Numbered from the stretch's first letter, positions 17,233 through 26,645 are shown. The stretch is DNA of 64,000 nucleotides from Pseudaminobacter salicylatoxidans (GCF_003148475.1 NZ_QGGG01000011.1:114296-178295); one strand, 5' to 3'. Numbers and translations are program-made. The notes: generated by a model from the letters alone, not told the origin.

Positions 17233-17385
17233 ATGGAAACCTACACCGCGATGCGCCACTTCGCCGATAGCTGGGGCCTCCTGTTCATGGTGCTGTTCTT
17301 CATAGGCGTGGCCCTTTTCGCCTTCCGCCCCGGCAGCCGCAAGCAGGCCGATGAAGCCGCCCGTATCCCGCTCAAGGACGACTGA
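17233..17385 (+). CDS. ccoQ: cbb3-type oxidase small subunit CcoQ/FixQ
   Basis: 50 residues: one membrane helix (SWGLLFMVLFFIGVALFAF) and a charged C-terminal tail. CcoQ helps stabilise the assembled complex. A GGGAGG site precedes the ATG. The gene is 11 bases after ccoO and 2 bases before ccoP. Position and shape identify it. Confidence 0.9.
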   Translation: METYTAMRHFADSWGLLFMVLFFIGVALFAFRPGSRKQADEAARIPLKDD

Positions 17386-17387
17386 CA

Positions 17388-18251
17388 ATGACGAAGAGAG
17401 AGATCGACGAAGTTTCCGGCGTCGAAACCACCGGGCATGAATGGGATGGCATCAAGGAGCTCAACAACCCGATGCCACGCTGGTGGCTGTGGACCTTCTA
17501 CGCAACCATCGTGTGGGCGGCCGGCTACACCATCGCCTATCCTGCCTGGCCGATGATCAGCTCGGCCACCAGCGGCGTGCTCGGCTTTTCCAGCCGCGGC
17601 GACCTGAAAGCCGAGATGACGGCGGCGGAGACGGCGAAGCAGGATTATGCCCAAACCATTGCCGCGAAATCCGCGGACGAGATTCTCGCGGACGACCAGT
17701 TGCGCGAATTCGCCACGGCCGCGGGTGCCGCCGCCTTCAAGGTGAATTGCATCCAGTGCCACGGCTCCGGCGCCGAGGGCTCCGCCGGCTTCCCCAACCT
17801 CAATGACGACGACTGGCTATGGGGCGGCAGCGCCGATGCAATCTATCACACCATTGCGCATGGCATCCGCTTCGAAGGCGACCCCGACACGCGCTATTCG
17901 GAAATGCCCGCCTTCGGCGACATGTTGAGCAAGGATGAAATCCGTCAGGTCTCGTCCTATGTCGCCAGCCTCACCGGCAATTCGACCGATGAGCAGGCGG
18001 CGGCCGCAGGCAAGCAGGTCTTTGCCGACAATTGCGCAAGCTGCCACGGCGACGATGGCACTGGCGATCGCGAATTCGGCGCACCCAACCTTGCCGACGC
18101 CATCTGGCTCTACGGCTCCAGCGAGGCCGAAATCGCCCGTCAGGTGCGCACGCCGCGCCACGGCATGATGCCCGCGTGGTCTGCGCGCCTTGGCGACACC
18201 ACGGTCAAGGAACTGGCGGTGTACGTCCACTCGCTGGGCGGCGGAGAATAA
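17388..18251 (+). CDS. ccoP: cbb3-type cytochrome c oxidase subunit III, diheme
   Basis: 287 residues. The N-terminal region has HEWDGIKELNNPMPRWW followed by a membrane anchor (about 35-57), then two periplasmic cytochrome c domains with heme motifs C121-I-Q-C124-H125 and C216-A-S-C219-H220, plus methionine ligands in YSEMPAF and HGMMPAW. CcoP accepts electrons from soluble cytochrome c. All expected features are intact. It lies 2 bases after ccoQ. Confidence 0.96.
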   Translation: MTKREIDEVSGVETTGHEWDGIKELNNPMPRWWLWTFYATIVWAAGYTIAYPAWPMISSATSGVLGFSSRGDLKAEMTAAETAKQDYAQTIAAKSADEILADDQLREFATAAGAAAFKVNCIQCHGSGAEGSAGFPNLNDDDWLWGGSADAIYHTIAHGIRFEGDPDTRYSEMPAFGDMLSKDEIRQVSSYVASLTGNSTDEQAAAAGKQVFADNCASCHGDDGTGDREFGAPNLADAIWLYGSSEAEIARQVRTPRHGMMPAWSARLGDTTVKELAVYVHSLGGGE

Positions 18252-18267
18252 ATTGGAGCACGAGGTC

Positions 18268-19821
18268 ATGGAGCGTAGTGCCGTCGAACGGCTCGAGGCC
18301 GAAGCGGTAAACTCGGCCAAGAGCCGGCAACCGCTCTATGCGCCGCGCAAGAAGATCTTCCCGAAGCGCGCTTCGGGAAGTTTCCGGCGTTTCAAATGGC
18401 TGGTCATGGTGGTGACGCTCGGCATCTACTACCTGACGCCGTGGCTGCGCTGGGACCGCGGGCCGCACGCGCCCGACCAGGCCGTGCTGCTCGACCTGGC
18501 CAACCGCCGCTTTTATTTCTTCATGATCGAGATCTGGCCGCAGGAGTTCTTCTTCGTCGCCGGGCTGCTCGTCATGGCCGGCATCGGCCTGTTCCTCATC
18601 ACCTCGACGGTGGGCCGCGCCTGGTGCGGCTATACCTGCCCGCAGACCGTGTGGGTGGACCTGTTCCTCGTCATCGAACGCGCCATCGAGGGCGACCGCA
18701 ACGCCCGCATCAAGCTCGAGGCCGCGCCCTGGTCGTTCGCCAAGCTCTGGAAACGGATAACCAAGCACCTGGTCTGGATCCTGATCGCGGTAGCGACGGG
18801 CGGCGCCTGGGTCTTCTACTTCGCCGACGCGCCGTCCTTGCTGAGGGATCTGTTCACGCTGGAGGCGGCCCCGGTGGCCTACATCACCGTCGCCCTCCTC
18901 ACCGTCACCACCTATGTGTTCGGCGGGCTGATGCGCGAGCAGGTGTGCACCTATATGTGCCCGTGGCCGCGCATCCAGGCGGCCATGCTCGACGAGAACT
19001 CGCTGACCGTCACCTACAATGACTGGCGCGGCGAGCCGCGCTCGCGCCATGCCAAGAAGACCGCCGCCGCCGGCGAGAGCGTGGGCGATTGCGTGGATTG
19101 CAACGCCTGCGTGGCCGTCTGCCCGATGGGCATCGATATCCGCGACGGCCAGCAGCTCGAATGCATCACCTGCGCGCTCTGCATCGACGCCTGCGACAGC
19201 GTCATGGACAAGCTGGGCAAGGAGCGCGGCCTGATCTCCTACGCGACGCTCAACGACTATCAGGCCAACATGGCGGTTGCGACCGGCAACGGCACGCATG
19301 CCATCGACCCGGCAAAGGTCCGCGCGCCTTCCGGAAAGCTGTCCGACCGCATCGCCCATTTCCACCTCCGCAAGCTCTTCCGTCCGCGCACTTTGGCCTA
19401 TTTCGGTGTCTGGTCCCTTGTCGGAATAGGTCTCTTCTATGCACTGCTCATCCGCGACCGGCTGGAGATCAGCGTTCTGCACGACCGCAATCCGCAATTC
19501 GTGACGCTCTCGGACGGCTCGATCCGCAACGGATATACGGTTAAGCTCTCGAACATGATCCCCGAACCGCGTACAGTAACGCTCAGGGTGGAGGGTCTGA
19601 GACGCGCCACCATGACCATATCCGGCATGACCGAGCACGCCCCCGACTCGGCCGAGGTCGAGCTGGCGCCGGACCGGGTGAAGACGCTGAAGGTATTCGT
19701 CGCCCTGCCGAAATACGCAACCGCGGTGGAAGCCATGTCCTTCCGCTTTGTGGTTGAGGACCCCGACGGCGGCGAAACCGCCCAGGGCAATGCCAAGTTC
19801 CAGGTTCCGGGGAGAAGGTGA
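18268..19821 (+). CDS. ccoG: Cytochrome c oxidase accessory protein CcoG/FixG (iron-sulfur)
   Basis: 517 residues with about five membrane helices, an internal cytoplasmic ferredoxin domain and a C-terminal periplasmic Ig-like domain. Two 4Fe-4S motifs are visible (CVDCNACVAVCP and CITCALCIDACD), together with upstream cysteine pairs in GYTCPQT and CTYMCPWPR. CcoG reduces Cu(II) to Cu(I) for cbb3 assembly. I chose the ATG at 18268, preceded by GAGG; a TTG five codons earlier is possible. It follows ccoP by 16 bases without a visible second FNR box, so probably one long transcript. Confidence 0.94.
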   Translation: MERSAVERLEAEAVNSAKSRQPLYAPRKKIFPKRASGSFRRFKWLVMVVTLGIYYLTPWLRWDRGPHAPDQAVLLDLANRRFYFFMIEIWPQEFFFVAGLLVMAGIGLFLITSTVGRAWCGYTCPQTVWVDLFLVIERAIEGDRNARIKLEAAPWSFAKLWKRITKHLVWILIAVATGGAWVFYFADAPSLLRDLFTLEAAPVAYITVALLTVTTYVFGGLMREQVCTYMCPWPRIQAAMLDENSLTVTYNDWRGEPRSRHAKKTAAAGESVGDCVDCNACVAVCPMGIDIRDGQQLECITCALCIDACDSVMDKLGKERGLISYATLNDYQANMAVATGNGTHAIDPAKVRAPSGKLSDRIAHFHLRKLFRPRTLAYFGVWSLVGIGLFYALLIRDRLEISVLHDRNPQFVTLSDGSIRNGYTVKLSNMIPEPRTVTLRVEGLRRATMTISGMTEHAPDSAEVELAPDRVKTLKVFVALPKYATAVEAMSFRFVVEDPDGGETAQGNAKFQVPGRR

Positions 19822-20318
19822 TGACCTCCAGGCTGTTTCGTTTCAAGGAATTCACCGGCTGGCACATGGCGGCCGTGATGGCCGCCTTCTTCGGCACCAT
19901 CATCACCGTCAACACCGTGATGGCGATCTATGCCAACACGAGCTGGACCGGGCTGGTGGTGCAGAACGCCTATGTCGCGGGCTTGCAGTTCAACGAAAAG
20001 GCGGAGGCGGGCCGCGCGCAGGCCGCGCTGGGCTGGAAGGACGAGCTGAAGATCGGATCGGGCATGGTGCGCTTCACCCTCGCCGACGCCTCCGGCAGCG
20101 CCATTCATGCCAAGGGGGTGACGGTTGCCTTGCGCCGTCCCGCCTATGAAGCGGAGGACGAAACCTTCAAGCTCGATCCGTTGCCCGGCGGCGCGTTCGA
20201 AGCCGCACACGCGGTGCGCGACGGTATCTGGATCGTGGAAGTCGATGCCGACGTCGGCGAGCCCTTGCCCTATCGCGTGGTTCGCCGCGTCGTGGTGAAG
20301 GATGGAGCCCTGGAATGA
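19821..20318 (+). CDS. ccoH: Cytochrome oxidase assembly protein FixH/CcoH
   Basis: 165 residues with one N-terminal membrane segment (WHMAAVMAAFFGTIITVNTVM region) and the FixH periplasmic domain (TSWTGLVVQNAYVAGLQFNE). CcoH is needed for stable cbb3 assembly. The ATG overlaps the ccoG stop by one base (TGATG) and follows GGAGAAGG; a GTG one codon earlier is less likely. Confidence 0.9.
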   Translation: MTSRLFRFKEFTGWHMAAVMAAFFGTIITVNTVMAIYANTSWTGLVVQNAYVAGLQFNEKAEAGRAQAALGWKDELKIGSGMVRFTLADASGSAIHAKGVTVALRRPAYEAEDETFKLDPLPGGAFEAAHAVRDGIWIVEVDADVGEPLPYRVVRRVVVKDGALE

Positions 20319-22588
20319 GTTGCTGCGCCCCCACGGAAATCGTCTCTGACCTCGAGCGCGTCGAGCGCGCAGCGCCTTCGCCCGAAGAGGTACGGCTGGC
20401 CAGCCGCGCCCTGGGCGACGGCATCCGCCAGAGCGATCTTTCCGTGCCGGGCATTCATTGCGGCGCCTGCATCCAGAAGATCGAAAGCGCGCTCTCGAAG
20501 CTGGATGGCGTGGCCGCCGCGCGGGTGAACCTCTCGACCCGGCGCGTCAGCGTACGCTGGTATGAGGAGCAGGTGCCGGCACTCGTCGAGACGCTGGACC
20601 GGATCGGCTACGAGGCGCATCTTTTCGACGCCGACGCCGACAAGAAGGATGAAACGCTGGCCGAGCTTATCCGTGCGCTCGGCATTTCCGGCTTTGCGGC
20701 GATGAACATCATGCTGCTGTCGGTATCGGTCTGGTCGGGTGCGGAAGGCGCAACCCGCGACCTGTTCCACTGGATCTCGGCGCTGATCGCCATACCGGCG
20801 CTGGCCTTTGCCGGCCGCATCTTCTTCCGTTCCGCCTGGAGCGCACTGCGGCGCGGCCGCACCAATATGGACGTGCCGATCTCGCTCGGCATCATTCTTG
20901 CCTATGGCATGAGCCTCTACGAGACCATCCATCACGCCGAACACGCCTATTTCGACGCGTCGGTGACGCTGCTGTTCTTCCTGCTGATCGGCCGCACGCT
21001 CGACCATGTGATGCGCGAGCGCGCCCGCGAGGCGGTGAAGGGGCTGGCGCGGCTGGCCGCGCGTGGCGCCATGGTGCTGCGCCCCGACGGTTCGCGCGAC
21101 TATCTGCCGGTCGAGGAGATCGAGCCGGGCATGCGCATGCTGCTGGCCGCAGGCGAGCGCGTGCCGGTCGACGCCGAGGTCGAGACGGGGACCTCCGACC
21201 TCGACTGCTCGCTGGTGTCGGGCGAAAGCGCGCCGCAGCCTGTGGCGCCGGGCGCGACGCTGCGCGCCGGGACGCTCAACCTCACCGGCCCGCTCGCCAT
21301 CCGCGCGCTGGCCGCCGCAAAGGACTCCTTCCTCGCCGAAATGGTGCGGATGATGGAAGCGGCCGAGGGCGGCCGCAACATCTATCGCCGCATCGCCGAC
21401 CGCGCTGCGGCGCTCTATTCGCCCGTCGTCCATCTCACCGCCTTCCTCACCTGCCTCGGCTGGATTGCCATGACGGGCGACCTGCATCGCTCGATCACCG
21501 TCGCTATCGCCGTGCTCATCATCACCTGCCCGTGCGCGCTGGCGCTGGCGGTGCCGATCGTGCAGGTGGTGGCTGCGCGCCGCCTGTTCGAAAACGGCAT
21601 CATGGTCAAGGACGGCTCGGCCATGGAGCGGCTGGCGCAGATCGACACCATCGTGTTCGACAAGACCGGCACGCTGACCGTCGGCACGCCAAAGCTGGTG
21701 AATGCAGGCGCACTCGCACCGCGCACCCTGGCGCTTGCCGCCGCCATGGCCGCGCACTCGCGCCATCCGCTGTCGAAGGCAATCGCGCTGGCCGGCGCTT
21801 CCGCGCCGCATCTGGCGCTGGCCGACATCCGCGAATTGCCTGGCTACGGCGTGGAAGCGCGCGCCGGCGAAGACCTCTACCGGCTGGGCCGCGCCGACTG
21901 GGCCGTCACCGACGGCAGCGTCGATGCGCAGGCCGGCACGGTGCTGAGCCGGAACGGCGAGCTTCTGGCCCGGTTCGAATTCGAGGACCGACTGCGCGAC
22001 GGCACGACCGAAGCCGTGCGCGAGCTTGGCCGGCGCGGACTGAATCTGGAAGTGCTGTCGGGCGACCGGCCGGCGGCCGTGGCCTCGCTCAGCGCCACGG
22101 TCGGCATCGATAGGTTCCGCGCCGGTGTCCTGCCGGGCGACAAGGCCGCGCGCATGGCCGACCTTGCCGCCGAAGGACGCAAGGCGCTGATGGTCGGCGA
22201 CGGTCTCAACGACGCGCCGGCGCTGATTGCCGCGCATGTGTCCATGGCTCCGGCCACCGCCGCCGATGTCGGGCGCAACGCGGCCGATTTCGTCTTCCTG
22301 CGCGAAAGCCTGTCGGCGGTTCCGCTGGCGCTGCGCATCTCGAAGGATTCTGGCCGCCTCATCCGGCAGAACCTGGCGCTCGCGGTCATTTACAACGCCA
22401 TTGCCGTGCCGATCGCCATTCTCGGCTATGTCACGCCGCTGGTGGCGGCTATCGCCATGTCACTGTCTTCCGTGCTTGTCGTTGCCAATGCGCTGCGCCT
22501 GAGGGGCGCCCGCCGCAGTCGCGCCGCCGATCCACGCGGCACTGCCGCCAAAACGGGCCGCATCGGCCCCATGGAACCGGCGCAATGA
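20315..22588 (+). CDS. ccoI: Cu-exporting P1B-type ATPase FixI/CcoI
   Basis: 757 residues. The N-terminus has the usual FixI MSCCAPTE and one heavy-metal domain with C49-G-A-C52. The membrane metal site is CPCALAL, the phosphorylation site DKTGTLT and the hinge GDGLNDAPAL; eight membrane helices are expected. FixI proteins deliver copper across the inner membrane for the CuB site of cbb3 oxidase rather than for copper resistance. Its start overlaps ccoH by 4 bases and its end overlaps ccoS by 4 bases, so the three are translationally coupled. Confidence 0.95.
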   Translation: MSCCAPTEIVSDLERVERAAPSPEEVRLASRALGDGIRQSDLSVPGIHCGACIQKIESALSKLDGVAAARVNLSTRRVSVRWYEEQVPALVETLDRIGYEAHLFDADADKKDETLAELIRALGISGFAAMNIMLLSVSVWSGAEGATRDLFHWISALIAIPALAFAGRIFFRSAWSALRRGRTNMDVPISLGIILAYGMSLYETIHHAEHAYFDASVTLLFFLLIGRTLDHVMRERAREAVKGLARLAARGAMVLRPDGSRDYLPVEEIEPGMRMLLAAGERVPVDAEVETGTSDLDCSLVSGESAPQPVAPGATLRAGTLNLTGPLAIRALAAAKDSFLAEMVRMMEAAEGGRNIYRRIADRAAALYSPVVHLTAFLTCLGWIAMTGDLHRSITVAIAVLIITCPCALALAVPIVQVVAARRLFENGIMVKDGSAMERLAQIDTIVFDKTGTLTVGTPKLVNAGALAPRTLALAAAMAAHSRHPLSKAIALAGASAPHLALADIRELPGYGVEARAGEDLYRLGRADWAVTDGSVDAQAGTVLSRNGELLARFEFEDRLRDGTTEAVRELGRRGLNLEVLSGDRPAAVASLSATVGIDRFRAGVLPGDKAARMADLAAEGRKALMVGDGLNDAPALIAAHVSMAPATAADVGRNAADFVFLRESLSAVPLALRISKDSGRLIRQNLALAVIYNAIAVPIAILGYVTPLVAAIAMSLSSVLVVANALRLRGARRSRAADPRGTAAKTGRIGPMEPAQ

Positions 22589-22737
22589 CGACGCTGCTCT
22601 ATCTCATCCCCATCGCACTGTTCCTCGGCGGCCTTGGCCTCGGCGCTTTCATCTGGTCGCTGCGCAGCGGCCAGTATGACGACCTCGACGGCGCCGCCTC
22701 GCGCATCCTGATCGACGACGAGAACAAGCCCAAGTGA
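22585..22737 (+). CDS. ccoS: cbb3 oxidase maturation protein CcoS/FixS
   Basis: 50 residues, begins MTTLLYLIPIALFLGGLGLG, one membrane helix, then FIWSLRSGQYDDLDGAASRI, the highly conserved FixS segment. CcoS is required for cofactor insertion into cbb3 oxidase. ATG overlaps the ccoI stop (ATGA). It ends the cco operon. Confidence 0.93.
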   Translation: MTTLLYLIPIALFLGGLGLGAFIWSLRSGQYDDLDGAASRILIDDENKPK

Positions 22738-22778
22738 CGCCTGCAGGGCGGCAAACAGCCGTCCGCTCTTGACTTCGG

Positions 22779-22946
22779 GGCCGCGACGCTTACGTTGCGG
22801 CCACCATGATGTGGATGATACCGAACCTTTTCCGGCGAGAGCCGCAACGCATCAAAGCGGGCAGCTAGCCCGGACGCGATCGAAGCCTGGCTCGCGTTCG
22901 GGGGTGCCAGGGTTGTATGGCGGCAGGAAATGCGGCATCGCATTTT
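22779..22946 (+). ncRNA. Structured RNA leader before nspC (three hairpins), possible speF-type element
   Basis: The 411 bases between ccoS and nspC contain no convincing gene but three strong hairpins on the plus strand. P1: a 10-bp stem 22779-22788 with 22793-22802 and loop CTTA. P2: a 10-bp stem 22870-22879 with 22892-22901. P3: AAATGCG 22928-22934 with CGCATTT 22939-22945, loop GCAT. P1 and P2 each include a G-U wobble, so the stems do not depend on perfect DNA palindromes. None is followed by a U-run. A long structured leader before alphaproteobacterial polyamine decarboxylase genes (the speF motif) is known; identity with it is inferred, not shown. The rest of the gap shows nothing else. 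Confidence 0.45.
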
Positions 22947-23148
22947 GCGGCCCAAGACGAACTTCGACACCGAACCGTTTCCCACAGCCGCCGGCCCTGC
23001 CGGTACGATTGGCCCCCAAAACGCTTGAGATTGCACACGGCAGTTCCTAAAAGGACCCGGAAAAATCTCCCGCAATGCTCGACCGATCTCAGGACGCCTG
23101 ACCGGCGAGCGCCAGATATTTGAACCGAAAATCCAGCGCTGAGCCACG

Positions 23149-24246
23149 ATGATCCAGACGCCCTACTATCTTATCGACAAGTCCCGCCTTCTGCGGAACA
23201 TGGAAAAGATCGCCTATGTGCGCGAGCACTCCGGCGCCAAGCTGCTGCTGGCGCTCAAATGCTTCGCCACCTGGTGCGTGTTCGACCTGATGCGCGACTA
23301 CATGGACGGCACCACCTCTTCCTCGCTCAACGAGGTGCGACTGGGCCGCGAGAAGTTCGGCGGCGAGACGCACGCCTATTCGGTCGCCTATGCCGATTAC
23401 GAGATCGACGAGGTGATCGCCAATGCCGATAAGATCATCTTCAACTCCATCGGCCAGCTCGAACGCTTCGCCGACAAGGCGAGCGGCCTTACGCGCGGCC
23501 TGCGGCTCAATCCGCAGGTCAGCTCCTCCAGCTTCGATCTCGCCGATCCGGCCCGCCCCTTCAGCCGGCTGGGAGAATGGGACGTGAAGCGCATCGAAAC
23601 CGTAATGGATCGCATCAACGGCTTCATGATCCATAACAATTGCGAGAATGCGGATTTCGATCTGTTCGACCGCATGCTGACGCAGATTGAGGAAAAATTC
23701 GGCGAGCTGATCGCCCGCGTGGAGTGGGTGAGCCTCGGCGGCGGCATCCACTTCACCGGCGAAGGCTACCCGCTCGACAAGTTCTGCGCGCGGCTCAAGG
23801 CATTTGCCGAGCGCCATGGCGTGCAGGTCTATCTGGAGCCCGGCGAGGCCTCGATCACGAAGAGCACCACGCTGGAAGTGACGGTGCTCGACACGCTGAA
23901 CAACGGCAAGGACCTTGCCATCGTCGACAGCTCCATCGAAGCGCATATGCTCGACCTGCTGATCTATCGCGAAACCGCCAAGGTCGAGCCCAATGCCGGG
24001 CCGCACAGCTATATGATCTGCGGCAAGTCCTGCCTTGCGGGGGACATCTTCGGCGAATTCAGCTTTGAAAAGGAACTCAAGGTAGGCGACCGCATTTCGA
24101 TCCAGGACGCCGCCGGTTACACGATGGTCAAAAAGAACTGGTTCAATGGCGTGCGCATGCCCTCCATCGCGGTGCGCGAACTGGACGGTTCGGTGCGCGT
24201 GGTGCGCGAGTTCGGTTTCGAGGATTACGTGGCGAGCCTTTCGTAG
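23149..24246 (+). CDS. nspC: Carboxynorspermidine/carboxyspermidine decarboxylase
   Basis: 365 residues, a fold-III (alanine-racemase-like) PLP decarboxylase. The PLP lysine lies in LLLALKCFATW, with a glycine-rich phosphate loop WVSLGGGIHFTG, EPGEASI near 227-233 and a catalytic cysteine region MICGKSCLAGD. It removes CO2 from carboxyspermidine or carboxynorspermidine to give the triamine. It is followed after 45 bases by the matching dehydrogenase, so both steps of the alternative spermidine route are encoded together. A weak ribosome site (GAG) precedes the ATG, consistent with regulation through the long leader. Confidence 0.9.
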   Translation: MIQTPYYLIDKSRLLRNMEKIAYVREHSGAKLLLALKCFATWCVFDLMRDYMDGTTSSSLNEVRLGREKFGGETHAYSVAYADYEIDEVIANADKIIFNSIGQLERFADKASGLTRGLRLNPQVSSSSFDLADPARPFSRLGEWDVKRIETVMDRINGFMIHNNCENADFDLFDRMLTQIEEKFGELIARVEWVSLGGGIHFTGEGYPLDKFCARLKAFAERHGVQVYLEPGEASITKSTTLEVTVLDTLNNGKDLAIVDSSIEAHMLDLLIYRETAKVEPNAGPHSYMICGKSCLAGDIFGEFSFEKELKVGDRISIQDAAGYTMVKKNWFNGVRMPSIAVRELDGSVRVVREFGFEDYVASLS

Positions 24247-24291
24247 GGTTCGCCGGATTTGGCTGACGGGAAAAGGAGACAAACGCCCGAA

Positions 24292-25560
24292 ATGAAGAAG
24301 AACGTACTGATCATCGGCGCGGGCGGAGTGGCCCAGGTGGTGGCTCACAAATGCGCGCAACACAACGATCTGCTCGGCGATATCCATATCGCTTCACGCA
24401 CGGTCGCGAAATGTCGTGCGATCGTCGAGTCGGTCCGGGAAAAGAAGGCCCTGAAGAATCCGAACGGCATCCTTGAGGCCCATGCGCTCGACGCGCTGGA
24501 CATCGAGGCCACCAAGGCGCTGATCGAGAAGACGAACAGCCGGATCGTCATCAATGTCGGCTCGGCCTTCCTCAACATGTCGGTGCTTTCGGCCTGTATC
24601 GGAACGGGCGCGGCCTATATCGACACGGCCATCCACGAAGATCCGGCCAAGATCTGCGAGACCCCGCCGTGGTACGAAAACTACGAGTGGAAGCGCCGTG
24701 AGGAATGCGAGAAGGCTGGCGTCACCGCCATTCTGGGCGCCGGCTTCGACCCCGGTGTGGTGAACGCCTATGCCAAGCTCGCTTTCGACGAATATTTCGA
24801 CCGCGTCGATTCCATCGACATCGTCGACATCAACGCCGGCAGCCACGGCAAGTATTTTGCCACGAACTTCGACCCGGAAATCAATTTCCGCGAGTTCACC
24901 GGCCAGGTCTGGTCGTGGCAGGACAGCAAGTGGGTTTCGAACAGGATGTTCGAGGTCGGCAAGGAGTGGGACCTGCCGGTCGTCGGCAAGCAGAAGGCCT
25001 ACATGACCGGCCATGACGAGGTCCATTCGCTGTCGCAGCGCCTGGGCGTGCCCAATGTCCGCTTCTGGATGGGTTTCGGCGACCACTACATCAACGTCTT
25101 CACCGTCCTGAACAATCTCGGCCTCCTGTCGGAAAAGCCGGTCAGGACGGCCGAGGGCCTCGAGGTCGTGCCGCTGAAGGTGGTCAAGGCCGTGCTGCCC
25201 GATCCCTCATCGCTCGCGCCCGACTACACCGGCAAGACCTGCATCGGCGATCTGGTGAAGGGCGTGAAGGACGGCAAGGAGCGCGAGGTCTTCATCTACA
25301 ACGTCGCCGACCACAAGCAAGCCTATGAGGAAGTGGGCAGCCAGGGCATCTCCTACACCGCCGGCGTGCCGGCCGTGGCGGCTGCCATGCTGGTCGCGCT
25401 CGGCGACTGGGACGTCAGGAAGATGGCCAATGTGGAAGACCTGCCGGCGCAGCCCTTCCTCGGCCTGCTCAACGAGATCGGCCTGCCCACACGCATCAAG
25501 GATGCCGACGGCGACCGCGCGCTCGAATTCGAGAACCCTGCGCTCATCGCCGCAAGCTGA
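24292..25560 (+). CDS. Carboxynorspermidine/carboxyspermidine dehydrogenase (saccharopine dehydrogenase-like)
   Basis: 422 residues. The N-terminal Rossmann fold has VLIIGAGGVAQVVAHKCAQ, and the middle carries GAGFDPGVVNAYAKLA, both characteristic of the carboxynorspermidine synthase group of the saccharopine dehydrogenase family. It condenses aspartate semialdehyde with putrescine or diaminopropane and reduces the imine with NADPH, giving the substrate of NspC. The ATG at 24292 has AAAAGGAG at slightly long spacing; the in-frame sequence upstream is not conserved-looking. The terminator at 25589 ends the pair. Confidence 0.9.
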   Translation: MKKNVLIIGAGGVAQVVAHKCAQHNDLLGDIHIASRTVAKCRAIVESVREKKALKNPNGILEAHALDALDIEATKALIEKTNSRIVINVGSAFLNMSVLSACIGTGAAYIDTAIHEDPAKICETPPWYENYEWKRREECEKAGVTAILGAGFDPGVVNAYAKLAFDEYFDRVDSIDIVDINAGSHGKYFATNFDPEINFREFTGQVWSWQDSKWVSNRMFEVGKEWDLPVVGKQKAYMTGHDEVHSLSQRLGVPNVRFWMGFGDHYINVFTVLNNLGLLSEKPVRTAEGLEVVPLKVVKAVLPDPSSLAPDYTGKTCIGDLVKGVKDGKEREVFIYNVADHKQAYEEVGSQGISYTAGVPAVAAAMLVALGDWDVRKMANVEDLPAQPFLGLLNEIGLPTRIKDADGDRALEFENPALIAAS

Positions 25561-25588
25561 TACGGCGCGACTTCAGTTCGCTGCTTCG

Positions 25589-25619
25589 ACGCCCCCTTCC
25601 TCACCGGAGGGGGCGTTTT
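25589..25619 (+). terminator. Rho-independent terminator after the polyamine gene pair
   Basis: ACGCCCCC (25589-25596) pairs with GGGGGCGT (25609-25616), ending in TTTT. It lies 29 bases after the dehydrogenase stop and just before the convergent LysR gene. Confidence 0.85.
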
Positions 25620-25633
25620 CGTTTGAAACTACC

Positions 25634-26596
25634 CTACCCGCCCGACACGGCGCTTTCATTGGCATAGAGCGTGTTTTCCAGCGGCGCGGGCGCGGCCGCG
25701 TTGGCTTCGCCGCGTATCCAGTCGAGAAAGGCCGCGACCGACTGCTTCATCGCGCCATGCTTGAGCACGACATAATAGGCCGAGCGCGGCCGCAGCGTTT
25801 CCACCGACACGCGCACAAGCTGACGCCGCTGCAACAGGTCGTCCACCAGCCGGTGCCAGCCCAGCGCAATTCCCTCCCCGCGCATGGCCGCATAGAGGGC
25901 GTCGGTGTAGAAGTTGCAGCTCAGCGTGATGTTCCTGGGATTGTTGCCATGGCCGAAGGCTGCCAGCCATTGCTCCCAGCCGATCCAGCCCGGCCCCATC
26001 GAGTCGCTGGCGATGAGGTTGTGGCGTGCCAGATCGGCAACGCAGTCGGGAGAGCCGCGCGCCGCCAGATAGTCCGGGCTGCACACCGGAAACACATCGT
26101 CCCCGAACAGCATGATCGCCTTGCCGTCCGGCCAGGTGCCGTCGCCATAGCGGATGGCGACATCGACCTCGTCGCGCTGGAGATCGATATGGCTATCCTG
26201 CGTGACGATCTTCAGCCTGATGTCGGGATCGGCCTGCCGGAAACTCGACACTTTCGGCAGAAGCCAGAAATGCGAGAAGGCGACGGTGGCCGAAATGGTG
26301 AGCTCGTTCGCCGCCTTGGCGCTGGTGATGGTGCGCACGGTCTGCGCCACGATGCCCAGCGCCTCCGACATGGAGGCCGCAAGCGCCCGGCCGGGCTCCG
26401 TCAGTTCGATCGTGCGGTGCAGGCGGCGAAACAGCGGGAAGCCCAGGCTGGCTTCCAGCGCCTGCACCTGCCGGCTCACCGCCGCCTGGGTGATGCCCAG
26501 TTCGGCCGCGGCACGGGTGAAGCTGGCCTGCCGGGCGGCCGCCTCGAACACCACCAGCGCCGTCATCGAAGGGAGTTGGCGACGAAAACCACCCAT
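25634..26596 (-). CDS. LysR-family transcriptional regulator (GcvA-like)
   Basis: 320 residues. The N-terminal helix-turn-helix reads LPSMTALVVFEAAARQASFTRAAAELG then ITQAAVSRQVQALE; the rest is the two-lobed effector domain. The PSMTAL and SRQVQALE wording is typical of the GcvA/AmpR branch. GAGG is placed 7 bases before the ATG. It is divergent from the mttB-like gene with 191 bases between them and a dyad at 26646-26664, so it probably controls that gene in response to a methylated amine or glycine-type ligand. Confidence 0.88.
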   Translation of the reverse strand: MGGFRRQLPSMTALVVFEAAARQASFTRAAAELGITQAAVSRQVQALEASLGFPLFRRLHRTIELTEPGRALAASMSEALGIVAQTVRTITSAKAANELTISATVAFSHFWLLPKVSSFRQADPDIRLKIVTQDSHIDLQRDEVDVAIRYGDGTWPDGKAIMLFGDDVFPVCSPDYLAARGSPDCVADLARHNLIASDSMGPGWIGWEQWLAAFGHGNNPRNITLSCNFYTDALYAAMRGEGIALGWHRLVDDLLQRRQLVRVSVETLRPRSAYYVVLKHGAMKQSVAAFLDWIRGEANAAAPAPLENTLYANESAVSGG

Positions 26597-26645
26597 TACC
26601 AGACCTCATGCGAAGTGCATCAAAAATGCCGTTGACGCTGTTATC

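Noticed and set aside
20270..22237. 655-codon open frame opposite ccoI
   Set aside because: Shadow of the P-type ATPase gene; no motif and biased composition.
22599..23147. 182-codon minus-strand frame in the gap between ccoS and nspC
   Set aside because: It overlaps ccoS antisense, has no family resemblance, and the plus strand here folds into hairpins instead.
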